From contig JAVBTT010000018.1 of assembly GCA_031556035.1 (NCBI GenBank), positions 1 to 49,761 of the forward strand: DNA of 49,761 nt, in the 5' to 3' direction. This DNA comes from JAVBTT01 sp031556035 (GTDB lineage Bacteria > Bacillota > Clostridia > Oscillospirales > UBA929). Below the pieces are notes generated by a model. The model saw nothing but the letters and a program-made list of their open reading frames with translations, was not told the origin of the DNA and ran no database searches. The translations under genes were made by a program, and so were the position numbers. Within the stretch, counting starts at the first letter, position 1, and every line of letters begins with the position of its first letter. Below, one piece after another: positions 1-8,466 of the stretch.

Positions 1-141
1 GTCAAGACCGCTATTACCGCCTCCGACGAGTACCGGATAATGTTCAAAACCGCCCCGGACGGCAATGTAAAAATCTCGGGCGTCAAGTATCCCGAGCTGT
101 TCCCGAGCTACAGCTTTACGTTTACTGTCATGATCGGCTGA
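1..141 (+). CDS. 3' end of an unidentified gene (partial)
   Basis: Frame 1 is open from the first base to a TGA at 139-141, giving the last 46 residues of a protein that starts outside the window. The fragment is polar with alternating aromatic and hydroxyl residues near the end (SYSFTFTVMIG), compatible with a beta-rich exported or structural protein, but no family can be named. A strong hairpin follows 25 bases later, which supports a real gene end here. Confidence 0.6.
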   Translation, partial: VKTAITASDEYRIMFKTAPDGNVKISGVKYPELFPSYSFTFTVMIG

Positions 142-165
142 CCGGCAAAGCAAATAATCTGGCAG

Positions 166-200
166 AAGGGGGCCGCCGTTTTGAAAACGGCGGCCCCCTT
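166..200. terminator. Bidirectional hairpin terminator
   Basis: A nearly perfect inverted repeat has arms AAGGGGGCCGCCGTTTT and AAAACGGCGGCCCCCTT separated by one base. The A and T tracts at the arm ends give a T-rich tail on either strand. It sits between the rightward partial gene and the leftward MATE gene. Confidence 0.7.
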
Positions 201-204
201 CATG

Positions 205-367
205 CACCCCTGTAGGGCGCGGCATCCCTGACGCGCCGTTTTCAACGCCTCAAGAGAATGCGGCGGGCGACCGGGGACGGTCGCCCCTACAATGGGGGGC
301 AATGTGGGTTGGAAACGGCATAATTCCCCTCCGTTGGAGGGGTGAACGCGAAGCGGACGGGGTGGTG
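205..367. repeat. Palindromic intergenic repeats (families E and D)
   Basis: This gene-free stretch is built from short repeat modules. About 205-297 holds GTAGGG...GCGCC and GGCGGGCGACC...GGTCGCCCCTAC hairpins (family E, also near 5090, 22507 and 36441). About 321-367 holds an AATTCCCCTCC...GGAGGGGTG...CGGGGTGGT module (family D, also at 46573-46619). No gene is seen. Confidence 0.6.
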
Positions 368-403
368 TCGTTCCTTCTTTATCTGAATAACGTTTGCAAT
401 CGC

Positions 404-461
404 TCCTAGGATTTTTCAAGACCCGCGCCGGCTTCGCTCACCCGCGCCGGCTTCGCTCTTC
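404..461 (-). repeat. Element A, short copy at the MATE gene end
   Basis: On the minus strand the sequence starts GAAGAGCGAAGCCGG, repeats GCGAAGCCGG 20 bases later, and continues into GGGTCTTGAAAAATCC and GGAGCG, matching the left end and first stem arm of element A. The copy is truncated after the stem. Its first 24 bases are the last codons of the MATE gene, so the element supplies the tail EERSRRG and the TGA stop. Confidence 0.65.
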
Positions 462-1805
462 GAGCCTTTTCCCCATCGTCGCCGCCCGCGCCAGGAAGAA
501 CACGCCGCGCCCGGCCCAGTCCACGATCATGGACAGCCAAATTCCAAAAAGATTCATCCCGAGGAACACCCCGAAGAACCACGCGCCCGCGACGCGCAGC
601 ACCACCATCGAGACGATAGACACCCACATTGTGTACGTGACGTCGCCGGTGGCGCGCAGCGCCTGAGGAGTCAGGAAGCTGGGCGACCAGAACAGCGGGG
701 TGCAGGCCAGCCCCAGCGCCATGACGGCCCAGGCGGCGGTGTAGGTCTCCGGAGACGGGTTGTATATGCCTATCAGCGGGTTTACCAGCGCGAATATCAG
801 CGCGCAAACGGCCAGCTCGGCGGCGCAGCAGAGCCCCGTCAGGCGGAAGGTCTGCCTCCTGACCTCGCCGTATTCCCTAGCGCCGTATTTCTGCCCGATA
901 ATGGTGACCGAGATGAGCTGGAGGGTGACCCCGGGCAGGTTTACAAAGTTGAACAGGTTGTTTACAATCGCGTTCGCCGCCAGCACAGGGGTTCCCATAC
1001 CGGACATAAACACGCTCACCAGGAGCTTCCCCCCGTTGAATATGATGCTGTCTATCCCGGAGGGTATCGCGATGCGCAGCACCGGGCGCAGGGTCGCCAT
1101 ATCCGGCTTCGGGGTAAGTCGTGGCAGGTACACCCCGCCCCGGCCCTTGTACAGCCACAGCGACAGGAACAGCGCGGGCACGAGGCGGGACGCCATCAGC
1201 GCGAGGCCTGCGCCGTGCACCCCCATTCCGGCGGCGTAAATTCCCACCGCCCCGACAGCGGCGTAAAAGACATTGGACAGTATCGAGCCCAGCATCGGAA
1301 CCCTGGTGTTGCCGGTGGCCCGCATTATACCGGCTATGGTGGAAAACACCGCCAGCAGGGGCAGCGAGAGGTTTGACCACAGGAAGAATATCCCGGCGGC
1401 GTCAAGCACGTCCGCCTCCGCGCCGGAGAAAAGGAACATAAGTATATGGGAGTTGAAAACGGTCATCAAAGCGCCCATTGCCACCGATATGTAGAAGACC
1501 AGCACCAGGGAGTGCGCCGAGGCCCTGCCCGCGCCCTTGTAGTCCTGAGCGCCGATCCTCTGGCTGACGACGACCGTGACGCCCGAGGCGACGGCGGAGA
1601 AAGCGTTCATCAGCAGCGCGTTGAGTATGGTGAGCAGGCCGACTCCCGCCATTGCCGCGTCCGAGACCGAGCGGATCATGACTGTGGCGAGCACGTTTAT
1701 TGTCACGGCGAAAAGCTGCTCGACAAAAACCGGCCAGAACAGCCGGAAGGTCCACGAGCGAAGCGAGCCGGAAAGCCTGCTCTTAAAAGAGGACAAGCGC
1801 AACAC
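438..1805 (-). CDS. MATE family efflux transporter
   Basis: A 455-residue inner-membrane protein with about twelve hydrophobic segments in two similar halves, the usual size for MATE exporters of cationic drugs or metabolites driven by Na+ or H+. The N-terminal half has WPVFVEQLFAVTINVLATVM and GVGLLTILNALLMNAFSAVASG, typical of MATE helices 1 and 2. The start is not certain: GTG at 1805 is adopted, but TTG at 1796 is better placed behind AGAAGGTG. The last residues, EERSRRG, come from the left end of element A rather than from the family. A hairpin at 1831-1854 separates it from the upstream decarboxylase gene, so it is probably transcribed alone. Substrate unknown. Confidence 0.88.
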   Translation of the reverse strand: MLRLSSFKSRLSGSLRSWTFRLFWPVFVEQLFAVTINVLATVMIRSVSDAAMAGVGLLTILNALLMNAFSAVASGVTVVVSQRIGAQDYKGAGRASAHSLVLVFYISVAMGALMTVFNSHILMFLFSGAEADVLDAAGIFFLWSNLSLPLLAVFSTIAGIMRATGNTRVPMLGSILSNVFYAAVGAVGIYAAGMGVHGAGLALMASRLVPALFLSLWLYKGRGGVYLPRLTPKPDMATLRPVLRIAIPSGIDSIIFNGGKLLVSVFMSGMGTPVLAANAIVNNLFNFVNLPGVTLQLISVTIIGQKYGAREYGEVRRQTFRLTGLCCAAELAVCALIFALVNPLIGIYNPSPETYTAAWAVMALGLACTPLFWSPSFLTPQALRATGDVTYTMWVSIVSMVVLRVAGAWFFGVFLGMNLFGIWLSMIVDWAGRGVFFLARAATMGKRLEERSRRG

Positions 1806-1830
1806 CTTCTGTAGTGGTATTTTAAATTAT

Positions 1831-1854
1831 CAAGGGGGAGTCGCCTCCCCCTTG
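1831..1854 (-). terminator. Intrinsic terminator between oadB-like and MATE genes
   Basis: CAAGGGGGAG and CTCCCCCTTG are perfect 10-base arms around a four-base loop. On the minus strand the hairpin is followed by ATAATTTAAAA, so it should end transcripts arriving from the decarboxylase gene. Confidence 0.6.
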
Positions 1855-1934
1855 CAGTAACATATAGTATTCTACAACCTATCGCGCCGGGTGTCAACCT
1901 TCGGGAATGGAAAACGGAGGCGCGTCAGGGGCAT

Positions 1935-2105
1935 CGCCCGGCTCCGCTCTTCCGTGATGTCAAGCTCCCGCCGGGCTGCCGCTCCGGCTTCGGCTGCGTC
2001 CGCTTCGCGGACTTCGCCAAACGCCTGCGCTTTGTCTCAAAAAATGCTTCCTCGTGCGCTTCGCTGCTCGTTGCATTTTTTGAGACCCGCCCGGCTCCGC
2101 TCTTC
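1935..2105 (-). repeat. Element A, full copy after the oadB-like stop
   Basis: On the minus strand the stop TAG of the oadB-like gene runs straight into AAGAGCGGAGCCGGGC. Stems (forward coordinates): P1 pairs 2089-2095 with 1970-1976 (GCCGGGC/GCCCGGC); P2 pairs 2073-2085 with 2035-2047 (13 bp) around the conserved GAGCAGCGAAGCGCACGA loop; P3 holds an inner GTCCGC-GAA-GCGGAC hairpin. The right end GCTTGACATCAC is at 1965-1954 and is followed by a second left end (1953-1935). About 1855-1930 holds nothing else recognisable. Confidence 0.8.
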
Positions 2106-3193
2106 TATTTTATCAGCGCTATGATGACCCCTCCCGCGATGACGGAGGCGATTTGTCCGGCGACGTTTGCGCCGGTGGCGTGCATGAGCAGGAAATTGTG
2201 CGGATCCTCCTTCAGGCCCATCTTGTGTATGACCCGCGCGGACATCGGGAACGCGGAAATGCCGGTCGCCCCGACCATCGGGTTGATTTTCTTCTTCAAA
2301 AACAGGTTCAGGAATTTCACGAAAAACACGCCGCCCACCGTGTCCATCACGAAGGCAAGCAGCCCAAGGGCGAGTATCATCAGCGTCTGCACGTTGACGA
2401 AGGCTTCCGCCTGCATCCTCGCCGCGACCGTGATACCCAGTATTATCGTGATCAGGTTGGCCAGCACCTTCTGAGCCGTTTCGGACAGAGAGCTCAGCAC
2501 CCCGCACTCCCTGATCAGGTTGCCGAACATCAGGAAGCCCACAAGCGCCACCGACTCGGGCGCGGCGATTCCCGCGACCACCGTTACCAGTATCGGGAAC
2601 AGGATGCGCGTCTTGCGCGATATGTCGCCGGGCGTGTACTCCATGCGCATCAGGCGCTCCTTGCGGGTGGTGATCAGCCTTATCACCGGCGGCTGGACAA
2701 TGGGCACCAGGGCCATGTACGAGTAGGCCGCCACGATGATCGCGCCGATGTACTGCGTCTGGAAGTGGTTTGCCACGAATATCGAGGTCGGGCCGTCCGC
2801 CGCGCCGATAATCGCTATCGACGCCGCGTCCGTGATGGAGAAGCCCATCAGCGAGGCCACGGCCAGCGTGAAAAATATGCCGAACTGCGCCGCCGCCCCC
2901 AGCAGGAACATCCGTGGGTTGGAGAGCAGCGGGCCGAAATCTATCATCGCGCCGATGCCGATAAAAAGCAGCAGCGGGAACAGCTCGTTGGATATGCCCG
3001 CGCTGAACAGCGTCTCAACGACCGCAACAGCGCCGGAAAACGGCAGGTTGACCAAAATCGCGCCGAAGCCCATCGGCAGCAGCAGCGCCGGCTCCATATC
3101 CTTGGCAATCGCGAGGTAAATCAGCACCGCGCCGATGGCCCACATAAGCAGCATCTGCCAGGTAATGGCGGTTACGTTTCCCAATATGAACAT
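2105..3193 (-). CDS. Na+-translocating decarboxylase beta subunit (OadB/GcdB/MmdB family)
   Basis: A 362-residue polytopic membrane protein. The motif GAADGPTSIFV at residues 130-140 carries the Asp characteristic of the beta subunit, and FIGIGAMIDFGPLLSNP at 77-93 is also family-typical. In the family this subunit couples decarboxylation of a carboxybiotin carrier to Na+ export. Length matches the family (about 360-430). AGGAGG lies 7 bases before the ATG. No alpha, gamma or biotin-carrier gene is nearby, so the partner decarboxylase (oxaloacetate, glutaconyl-CoA or methylmalonyl-CoA) cannot be named and no symbol is given. The stop codon abuts element A. Confidence 0.9.
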   Translation of the reverse strand: MFILGNVTAITWQMLLMWAIGAVLIYLAIAKDMEPALLLPMGFGAILVNLPFSGAVAVVETLFSAGISNELFPLLLFIGIGAMIDFGPLLSNPRMFLLGAAAQFGIFFTLAVASLMGFSITDAASIAIIGAADGPTSIFVANHFQTQYIGAIIVAAYSYMALVPIVQPPVIRLITTRKERLMRMEYTPGDISRKTRILFPILVTVVAGIAAPESVALVGFLMFGNLIRECGVLSSLSETAQKVLANLITIILGITVAARMQAEAFVNVQTLMILALGLLAFVMDTVGGVFFVKFLNLFLKKKINPMVGATGISAFPMSARVIHKMGLKEDPHNFLLMHATGANVAGQIASVIAGGVIIALIK

Positions 3194-3279
3194 CTTTTCC
3201 TCCTGGTCTGTCTTTGGAATATTGAGTTATTTTTCTCGAACAGGGGCGGTTTTACTCGCGCGGGGCAACGACCTTCTTA

Positions 3280-4023
3280 TTACCGCCCATACACAGCGTA
3301 TCTCACCAGCCACAGTATGAGCATGTGCGCCGGATAAAACACATAGAATATATATTGCAGGGCCTTGCCTCCGGGCCCCTTTTTGCCGTTGTACAGCAGA
3401 ATCGGCGCCAGGGAGACCAGCTCGAACAGCGAGCGCGTCGAGCCCAGCGTCAGCCGCCAGCCGCTGCGCGCGATATTGTAGCAGGTATAGGCCAGCACGC
3501 CGGTCGTAAAGCCCGCGGCCTTGCCCGCCCTGCTGTCCCTGAAAACATAGAACACAAAGACGAAGAACACCCCGAATATGCCGTAGTCGGTGCTCAAAAG
3601 CTCCGCCGCCGCCCCCGCCGCCAGTATCGAGACCAGCGACATCCACTTCATGTTTTTCGCCGCGAACATGTCGTAAAACCAGATGCCGAGCAGCCCCAGC
3701 AGCAGGGTGAAGTACACGTTCTGAGCCCCAAAGTTCCAAAACTTGCCTCTTTCAAGCATGTCCAGCGTGACCCGCCCCAGCATCAGGTCAAACGGCAGCT
3801 CGCTTATCGCCGCGAAGACAAGCAGCCGGAACGCGTATTTCCTCACGTTCCTGGTGTGATAGAACCCCTCGGCGATCATGAAGCAGAACAGCGGCATGGC
3901 GACCCGCCCCACGCAGCGCATGATCTCCGGCAGCGGCTGCGGCAGGTACGACCAGAACACAATGGCGGCGTGGTCGATCAGCATCGTTATGATGGCGATC
4001 AGCTTTAATACGAACGAGGACAA
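3280..4023 (-). CDS. TraX family membrane protein
   Basis: A 247-residue protein with about seven to eight hydrophobic segments. The opening, with a Lys followed by IAIITMLIDH and then CVGRVAMPLFCFMIAEGF and TRNVRKYAFRLLVFAAISE, is the signature of TraX. F-plasmid TraX N-acetylates pilin; chromosomal Firmicute homologues are acyltransferase-like membrane proteins without a known substrate. The start is TTG at 4023 with AAGGGG about 10 bases upstream. No conjugation genes are nearby, so a pilus role is unlikely. It is divergent from the YhfC-like gene. Confidence 0.85.
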   Translation of the reverse strand: MSSFVLKLIAIITMLIDHAAIVFWSYLPQPLPEIMRCVGRVAMPLFCFMIAEGFYHTRNVRKYAFRLLVFAAISELPFDLMLGRVTLDMLERGKFWNFGAQNVYFTLLLGLLGIWFYDMFAAKNMKWMSLVSILAAGAAAELLSTDYGIFGVFFVFVFYVFRDSRAGKAAGFTTGVLAYTCYNIARSGWRLTLGSTRSLFELVSLAPILLYNGKKGPGGKALQYIFYVFYPAHMLILWLVRYAVYGR

Positions 4024-4052
4024 GCGGCTCAGCCCCTTTCGAGCGAAAAGTG

Positions 4053-4081
4053 TGGACGCGGGCGGCGGTGTGGGGTATAAT
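4053..4081 (+). promoter_or_regulatory. Sigma-A-type promoter for the YhfC-like gene
   Basis: TGGACG (4053-4058) and a perfect TATAAT (4076-4081) are 17 bases apart and lead into the gene starting at 4144. The -10 is consensus and the -35 is weak. Confidence 0.55.
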
Positions 4082-4143
4082 TCCAGTGTCCTCCGCGCCT
4101 AAGGCGGAGTATTATATAAATGATACGGCACAGGGGGTAGCAT

Positions 4144-5004
4144 ATGAACGAGACCTTCTCTGCCCTTGCCACGTCGGGGATGATTTTCTCCGCCGTCCTG
4201 GGCTTCGGCCTGCCCATCGCCGCCGCGGTGTTCCTCAGGGTCAAATACGGAGCGAAATGGCTGGCTCTGTTCGTGGGGGCCCTTGCCTTCATATTGTTCG
4301 TGTACTTTATCGAGGGCGGGCTGCACTACATGGCGCTTCCCGCGCTTATGAGCGCGCTCGGCGGGGACTCGGACGGGTACCGCGCCGCGTATGTCGTGTA
4401 CGGCTGCCTGGCGGCCGGCCTTGTCGAGGAGACGGCGCGGCTTTTCTGCCTGCGCTTCGTGCTCAAGGAGCCGGCGCTGCCGGATGCCCTTATGTACGGC
4501 GCGGGGCACGGCGGCGCGGAGGCTGTGCTGCTCGCGGGAATGAACAGCTTCGGGCTCTGGAGCCTGGCCGCGTCTGTCAACGCCTACGGCGTCGCGGAGA
4601 CCGTGGGCCTGCTGTCGGCGGACAGCCCCGAAAGCGCCGGGGTCATAACCGGGCAGATAAACGCTATGCTCTCGATGAACGGACTCGACTTTTTCGCGTC
4701 CGGGCTAGAGCGGGCAATCGCGATGGCGCTGCACATGGCGCTGTCGATCCTGATCTTTGCCGGCGTCCGAAGCGGCTCGGCGGCGAGGTTCTGGATAATC
4801 GCGGCCGGACTTCACGCCCTGGGCAACGTCCCCGCAGCGCTGTACCAGGTCGGCTGGCTTCCCAGCCTGTGGCTCACCGAGGCGCTGACCGCGGCGCTCG
4901 TCGCGGGAGTCGCGCTGCTGGTTCGGTCGATGTACAAAAGCACCGGCCTTGCGGGTTTGTCAGGCAGACCCGCAAGGGATTTCGCGCCGAGGCTGAGGGG
5001 GTAG
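4144..5004 (+). CDS. YhfC family intramembrane (glutamic-type) protease
   Basis: A 286-residue protein with about eight membrane segments. GLVEETARL (92-100) and GAGHGGAEAV (119-128) match the YhfC family, in which the EE and HGG..E residues form a CPBP/PrsW-like intramembrane protease site. AGGGGG precedes the ATG by about 6 bases. The substrate is unknown. The last 20 or so residues (SGRPARDFAPRLRG) are polar and lie over sequence resembling the right half of element A, so the native C terminus may have been replaced. Followed 224 bases later by the ZIP gene on the same strand. Confidence 0.82.
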   Translation: MNETFSALATSGMIFSAVLGFGLPIAAAVFLRVKYGAKWLALFVGALAFILFVYFIEGGLHYMALPALMSALGGDSDGYRAAYVVYGCLAAGLVEETARLFCLRFVLKEPALPDALMYGAGHGGAEAVLLAGMNSFGLWSLAASVNAYGVAETVGLLSADSPESAGVITGQINAMLSMNGLDFFASGLERAIAMALHMALSILIFAGVRSGSAARFWIIAAGLHALGNVPAALYQVGWLPSLWLTEALTAALVAGVALLVRSMYKSTGLAGLSGRPARDFAPRLRG

Positions 5005-5148
5005 AATCCGAAGAGGCAGCCGGGCGGGAGCTTGACATCACCGAAGAGCGGCAGCCCCGCGGGTTCCGAAATAAGCCGCATCTCTGCAGGGGCAAACCTT
5101 GTGTTTGCCCAACCACGGCGAGCGGATTCGAGATCCGCCCCTACTCTA
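5005..5148 (+). repeat. Element A right end plus family E repeat
   Basis: The stop of the YhfC-like gene is followed by GGCAGCCGGGCGGGAGCTTGA and the right end GCTTGACATCACC (5030-5042), then a second left end GAAGAGCGGCAGCC. About 5090-5148 carries a GCAGGGGC...GCCCCTAC family E module. No gene is visible between 5005 and 5228. Confidence 0.65.
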
Positions 5149-5228
5149 AAAAATGCGACTATTTGTGCAGGAATAATAATATCATCTCATCCGTCAAAAC
5201 ACAATACACAACCCAAAGGAGGCCTCGA

Positions 5229-5996
5229 ATGCATCCGGTAGCCTTGGCCGCGCTGGGCGGCCTGTACACCTGGGGCATGACCGCCCTCGGCTCCGCCACC
5301 GTGTTCTTCTTCAAGTCTATCAACCGCAAGCTCCTGTCGGGAATGCTGGGCTTCGCCTCCGGCGTTATGCTGGCGGCCTCGTTCTGGTCGCTGCTCGCCC
5401 CCGCGGTTGAGCTGGGAGGAGCATGGGCCGCCGTCGGCGGCTTCCTGCTGGGGGGCGGCTTCCTCTACCTGGCCGACCGGCTGCTGCCCCACCTTCACAG
5501 CATTCCGGGCGCGCAGCCCGAGGGCATACATTCTGGCTGGCGGCGCAGCGTGCTGCTCGTGCTGGCCATAACGCTGCACAATATCCCGGAGGGCCTCGCG
5601 TTCGGAGTGGCGTTCGGCTCTGCGGCGGCGGATCCTTCCGTCGGCGCGGCGGCGCTGGCCCTGACCGCCGGAATAGGCGTGCAGAACTTCCCGGAGGGGG
5701 CCGCGGTGTCCATCCCGCTCAGGCGCGAGGGGTTGGGGCGCTTTAAAAGCTTCATGTACGGTCAGCTCTCCGGCGTCGTGGAGCCCATCGCCGCAGTGCT
5801 GGGGGCGCTGCTCGCGGTGTCCATGACCTCGATTTTGCCGTGGGCGCTGGCCTTCGCCGCGGGCGCGATGGTGTTCGTTGTCGCCGAGGAGCTGATCCCG
5901 GAGGCGAGCGCGTCGTCCGAGGGCGGGCATCACGCCACAATCGGCGTGCTGCTGGGCTTCGTGGTGATGATGGCTCTCGACACGCTGTTGGGCTAG
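5229..5996 (+). CDS. ZIP family divalent metal transporter
   Basis: A 255-residue inner-membrane importer with about eight helices. The paired motifs HNIPEG (117-122) and QNFPEG (152-157) on helices 4 and 5 form the ZIP metal-binding centre; the second has Gln where most ZIPs have His, which may alter specificity. The loop between helices 3 and 4 is short and contains HLHSIPG, a possible metal-binding loop. The frame is open far upstream, but AAAGGAGG 7 bases before the ATG at 5229 and the family's length fix this start. Likely zinc, iron or manganese uptake as in ZupT. A strong terminator follows. Confidence 0.92.
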   Translation: MHPVALAALGGLYTWGMTALGSATVFFFKSINRKLLSGMLGFASGVMLAASFWSLLAPAVELGGAWAAVGGFLLGGGFLYLADRLLPHLHSIPGAQPEGIHSGWRRSVLLVLAITLHNIPEGLAFGVAFGSAAADPSVGAAALALTAGIGVQNFPEGAAVSIPLRREGLGRFKSFMYGQLSGVVEPIAAVLGALLAVSMTSILPWALAFAAGAMVFVVAEELIPEASASSEGGHHATIGVLLGFVVMMALDTLLG

Positions 5997-6025
5997 CTTT
6001 CCCCGCCTTGGTGATGCCTGGACAG

Positions 6026-6067
6026 ACCGGCGCGGCGCCCCGTATCAGGGACGCCGCGCCGGTTTTT
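6026..6067 (+). terminator. Intrinsic terminator after the ZIP gene
   Basis: ACCGGCGCGGCG and CGCCGCGCCGGT form a 12-bp stem followed by TTTTT on the plus strand. It lies between the convergent ZIP and hcp genes. Confidence 0.8.
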
Positions 6068-6084
6068 GGATGTCTCGTCTCGTA

Positions 6085-7656
6085 TTATTTCCCCAGTATC
6101 GCCGCCATGTCGTTCTCCGGGGTCGTGATGGGGTGCAGGTCGAATTTTTCCACCAGCGTGCTCACGACGGCGCTTGAGAAAAACGCGGGGACACTGGGCC
6201 CTATATAGATGTTTTTGATGCCCAGGGACAGCAGCGTCAGCAGGATGCAGACCGCCTTCTGCTCGTACCAGCTCAGCACCAGCGTCAGCGGCAGGTCGTT
6301 GACGCCGCATTCAAACGCACCGGCCAGAGCCACCGCTACCTGTATCGCCCCGTACGCGTCGTTGCACTGGCCCATGTCCAGGATGCGCGGGAAGGGGCCG
6401 ATGCTGCCCGCCTCAAGGTCGTTAAAGCGGTATTTGCCGCAGGCCAGCGTCAGGACGACCGTGTCCTTTGGGGTCTGCTTGACAAAGTCGGTGTAGTAAT
6501 TGCGGCCCGGCTTCGCGCCGTCGCAGCCGCCGACCAGGAAGAAATGTTTGATCGCCCCGGCCTTGACCGCGTCGATGATGGCGGGCGCGTTGTCGAGCAC
6601 AGTGCGTCGCCCGAAGCCGGTCGTCACGGTCGCGCCGCCGTTTATGCCCGTGCGCTCCTGATCCTCCGCGTAGCCGCCCAGTTTTACCGCGTGATCTATA
6701 AGCATAGAAAAGTCCTTGCCGCCGTCGATGTCCGCGGCTATGTGCCGCATCTCCGGGTAGGCGACGACCGAGGTGGTGTACACCCTGTCGGCGTAGCCGG
6801 GCTTGGGGACCATAAGGCAGTTGGTGGTAAACAGCACTGGAGCCGGCAGCTCGTCAAACTCCTTCTGCTGGTTCTGCCAGGCAGTGCCGAAGTTGCCCTT
6901 GAGCTGCGGGTGCTTTTTGAGCTCCGGATAGCCGTGCGCGGGCAGCATCTCGCTGTGGGTGTACACGTTGACGCCCTTGCCGTCCGTCTGCTCAAGCAGC
7001 ATTTTCAGGTCGTGGAGATCGTGCCCGGTCACAACGATAAACGGGCCCTTTTCAATTTTCAGCGGCACCTCGGTCGGGACAGGGTCGCCATAAGCCCCGG
7101 TGTTGGCCTCGTCGAGCAGCGCCATGCACTTGAGGTTTACCTGGCCGAATTCCATCAGCAGGGAGAGCCACTCGTCGACCGAATGCTCCGCCGCCAGCGC
7201 GGCCATACCCTTGATGAACCACTCGTCAACCTCGGGGTCGCGCTTGCCCAGCACCCGCGCGTGGTGCGCGTAGGCCGCCATGCCGCGCAGCCCGAACAGC
7301 AGGGTCGAGCGCAGGGACACCAGGTTTTCATCGCCGTGGAACAGCTCGCCCGGCTGTATCGCCTCCGCGCCGCCGCAGGATTCCCACTGCTCCCGAGCCT
7401 GAGAGGCCAGCCTCGAAATTTTCCCGGCGTCAAAGCTTACGTTGGTTATCGTGGTGAACAGGCCGTCCACAATCCGGTCGACCGAGTCGGCGAGCCCGCA
7501 GCCCGCCTGCTCCGAGGTTTGGGCGAGCGAGATCAGCTCGCAGGTCAGGACATCCTGCTCATGGGCGGTCGGCGGCGTTTTCCCGCACACGCCGGACACC
7601 GTGCAGCCGGTTCCCTTCGCGGTCTGCTCGCACTGAAAGCAAAACATGTTTTCCAT
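6085..7656 (-). CDS. hcp: Hydroxylamine reductase / hybrid-cluster protein
   Basis: A 523-residue cytoplasmic metalloprotein. The N terminus MENMFCFQCEQTAKGTGC shows Cys6, Cys9, Cys18 and Cys24 (CX2CX8CX5C), the class I arrangement for the [4Fe-4S] cluster. The hybrid-cluster ligands are all visible: His in GHDLHDLK, Glu in THSEMLPAHG, and Cys in TTNCLMV, GGCDGAKPG, LACGKYRFN and GQCNDAYG, then Glu and Lys in LSWYEQKAV. Hcp reduces hydroxylamine and, in enterobacteria, NO to N2O, and can drive S-nitrosylation. AGGAGG precedes the ATG. It lies 12 bases after an Fe-S protein gene on the same strand, and a Crp/Fnr gene is divergent, the usual setting of hcp under nitrosative-stress control. Confidence 0.97.
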   Translation of the reverse strand: MENMFCFQCEQTAKGTGCTVSGVCGKTPPTAHEQDVLTCELISLAQTSEQAGCGLADSVDRIVDGLFTTITNVSFDAGKISRLASQAREQWESCGGAEAIQPGELFHGDENLVSLRSTLLFGLRGMAAYAHHARVLGKRDPEVDEWFIKGMAALAAEHSVDEWLSLLMEFGQVNLKCMALLDEANTGAYGDPVPTEVPLKIEKGPFIVVTGHDLHDLKMLLEQTDGKGVNVYTHSEMLPAHGYPELKKHPQLKGNFGTAWQNQQKEFDELPAPVLFTTNCLMVPKPGYADRVYTTSVVAYPEMRHIAADIDGGKDFSMLIDHAVKLGGYAEDQERTGINGGATVTTGFGRRTVLDNAPAIIDAVKAGAIKHFFLVGGCDGAKPGRNYYTDFVKQTPKDTVVLTLACGKYRFNDLEAGSIGPFPRILDMGQCNDAYGAIQVAVALAGAFECGVNDLPLTLVLSWYEQKAVCILLTLLSLGIKNIYIGPSVPAFFSSAVVSTLVEKFDLHPITTPENDMAAILGK

Positions 7657-7668
7657 TTTTACAACCTC

Positions 7669-8394
7669 CTAGTTTTCTAAAATTCTACCGTCGGTAGATA
7701 TTGTTACCACCTGCCACGGAATCATCCGACCGCAGTTTTTCAGCGCGGTTACAGCGGCATTGGCGATTCCAGCGCAGCAGGGCACCTCCATGCGGACTAC
7801 GGTGACGCTCTTTATATTGTTGTTGGCGAGTATGGCGGTCAGCTTCTCGCCGTAGTCGCCCTCGTCCAGCTTGGGGCAGCCTATCAGGGTTATCCGGCCC
7901 CTGATGAACTGCTCGTGAAAGCCGGCGCAGGCGTAGGCGGAGCAGTCGGCGGCGATCAGAAGATTCGCGCCGTCAAAATAGGGGGCGTTTACCGGCACAA
8001 GCTTGATCTGAACCGGCCACTGCCGCAGCTGGGATTCCGGGGCGCACGCCCGCGTTTCGGCGGCCCTGTCCACCGGCGACGCCTCCCGCTCCCGAACAAT
8101 GGCCCTGGCGTTTGTGCCCGGGCAGCCGCAGGCCAGCTTCTCAGGCTGCCTGGCTTTGTTTTCCATGTTCCTTTTCACCTCAGCCTCGTTGTATTCCAGC
8201 GCCTCCCGCTCCACAAAGGAGATAGCCCCGGTTGGGCAGGCGGGCAGGCAGTTTCCCAGTCCGTCGCAGTAGTCGTCGCGCAGCAGCTCCGCCCTGCCGT
8301 CCACCAGGCCGATGGCCCCCTCATGGCAGGCTGTGACGCACAGTCCGCAGCCGTTGCACTTTTCCCTGTCGATCTCAATTATTTTACGCACCAT
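7669..8394 (-). CDS. 4Fe-4S dicluster protein paired with hcp
   Basis: A 241-residue iron-sulfur protein. The N-terminal 60 residues are a ferredoxin domain with CNGCGLCVTAC (CX2CX2CX3C) and a second, atypically spaced group CDGLGNCLPACP. The remainder is a globular domain with further Cys residues (LACGCPG, AADCSAYACAG, LIGCPKLDEG, VPCCAG). Proteins of this design are regularly encoded beside hcp in anaerobes and are presumed to be its electron donor; that role is inferred from context. GGGAGG precedes the ATG at 8394. It is the first gene of the leftward unit and probably shares control with the divergent Crp/Fnr gene. Confidence 0.9.
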   Translation of the reverse strand: MVRKIIEIDREKCNGCGLCVTACHEGAIGLVDGRAELLRDDYCDGLGNCLPACPTGAISFVEREALEYNEAEVKRNMENKARQPEKLACGCPGTNARAIVREREASPVDRAAETRACAPESQLRQWPVQIKLVPVNAPYFDGANLLIAADCSAYACAGFHEQFIRGRITLIGCPKLDEGDYGEKLTAILANNNIKSVTVVRMEVPCCAGIANAAVTALKNCGRMIPWQVVTISTDGRILEN

Positions 8395-8408
8395 GTTGTT
8401 TACCTCCC

Positions 8409-8437
8409 TTGACTTTGCGTACTCAGAATACTATACT
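8409..8437 (+). promoter_or_regulatory. Sigma-A promoter of the Crp/Fnr gene
   Basis: TTGACT (8409-8414) and TATACT (8432-8437) are separated by exactly 17 bases. This near-consensus promoter points right, toward the regulator gene starting at 8482. Confidence 0.75.
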
Positions 8438-8452
8438 GAACACACAAAGTAT

Positions 8453-8466
8453 GTTGCTTGTGCAAC
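8453..8466. promoter_or_regulatory. Candidate Crp/Fnr operator
   Basis: GTTGC-TTGT-GCAAC is a perfect inverted repeat, the form recognised by Crp/Fnr dimers. It falls about 10-20 bases downstream of the predicted start of the regulator transcript, where binding would repress that gene, and upstream of the hcp unit, where it could activate. Inference from position and symmetry. Confidence 0.5.

Noticed and set aside
2153..3337. 394-codon frame opposite the decarboxylase beta gene
   Set aside because: Composition is Arg/His/Gln-rich as expected for antisense of a high-GC gene, with no ribosome site or recognisable domain.
4050..5228. Very long frame in front of the ZIP gene
   Set aside because: It is open by high GC in a shadow frame across the YhfC-like gene; the ribosome site and family length place the ZIP start at 5229.
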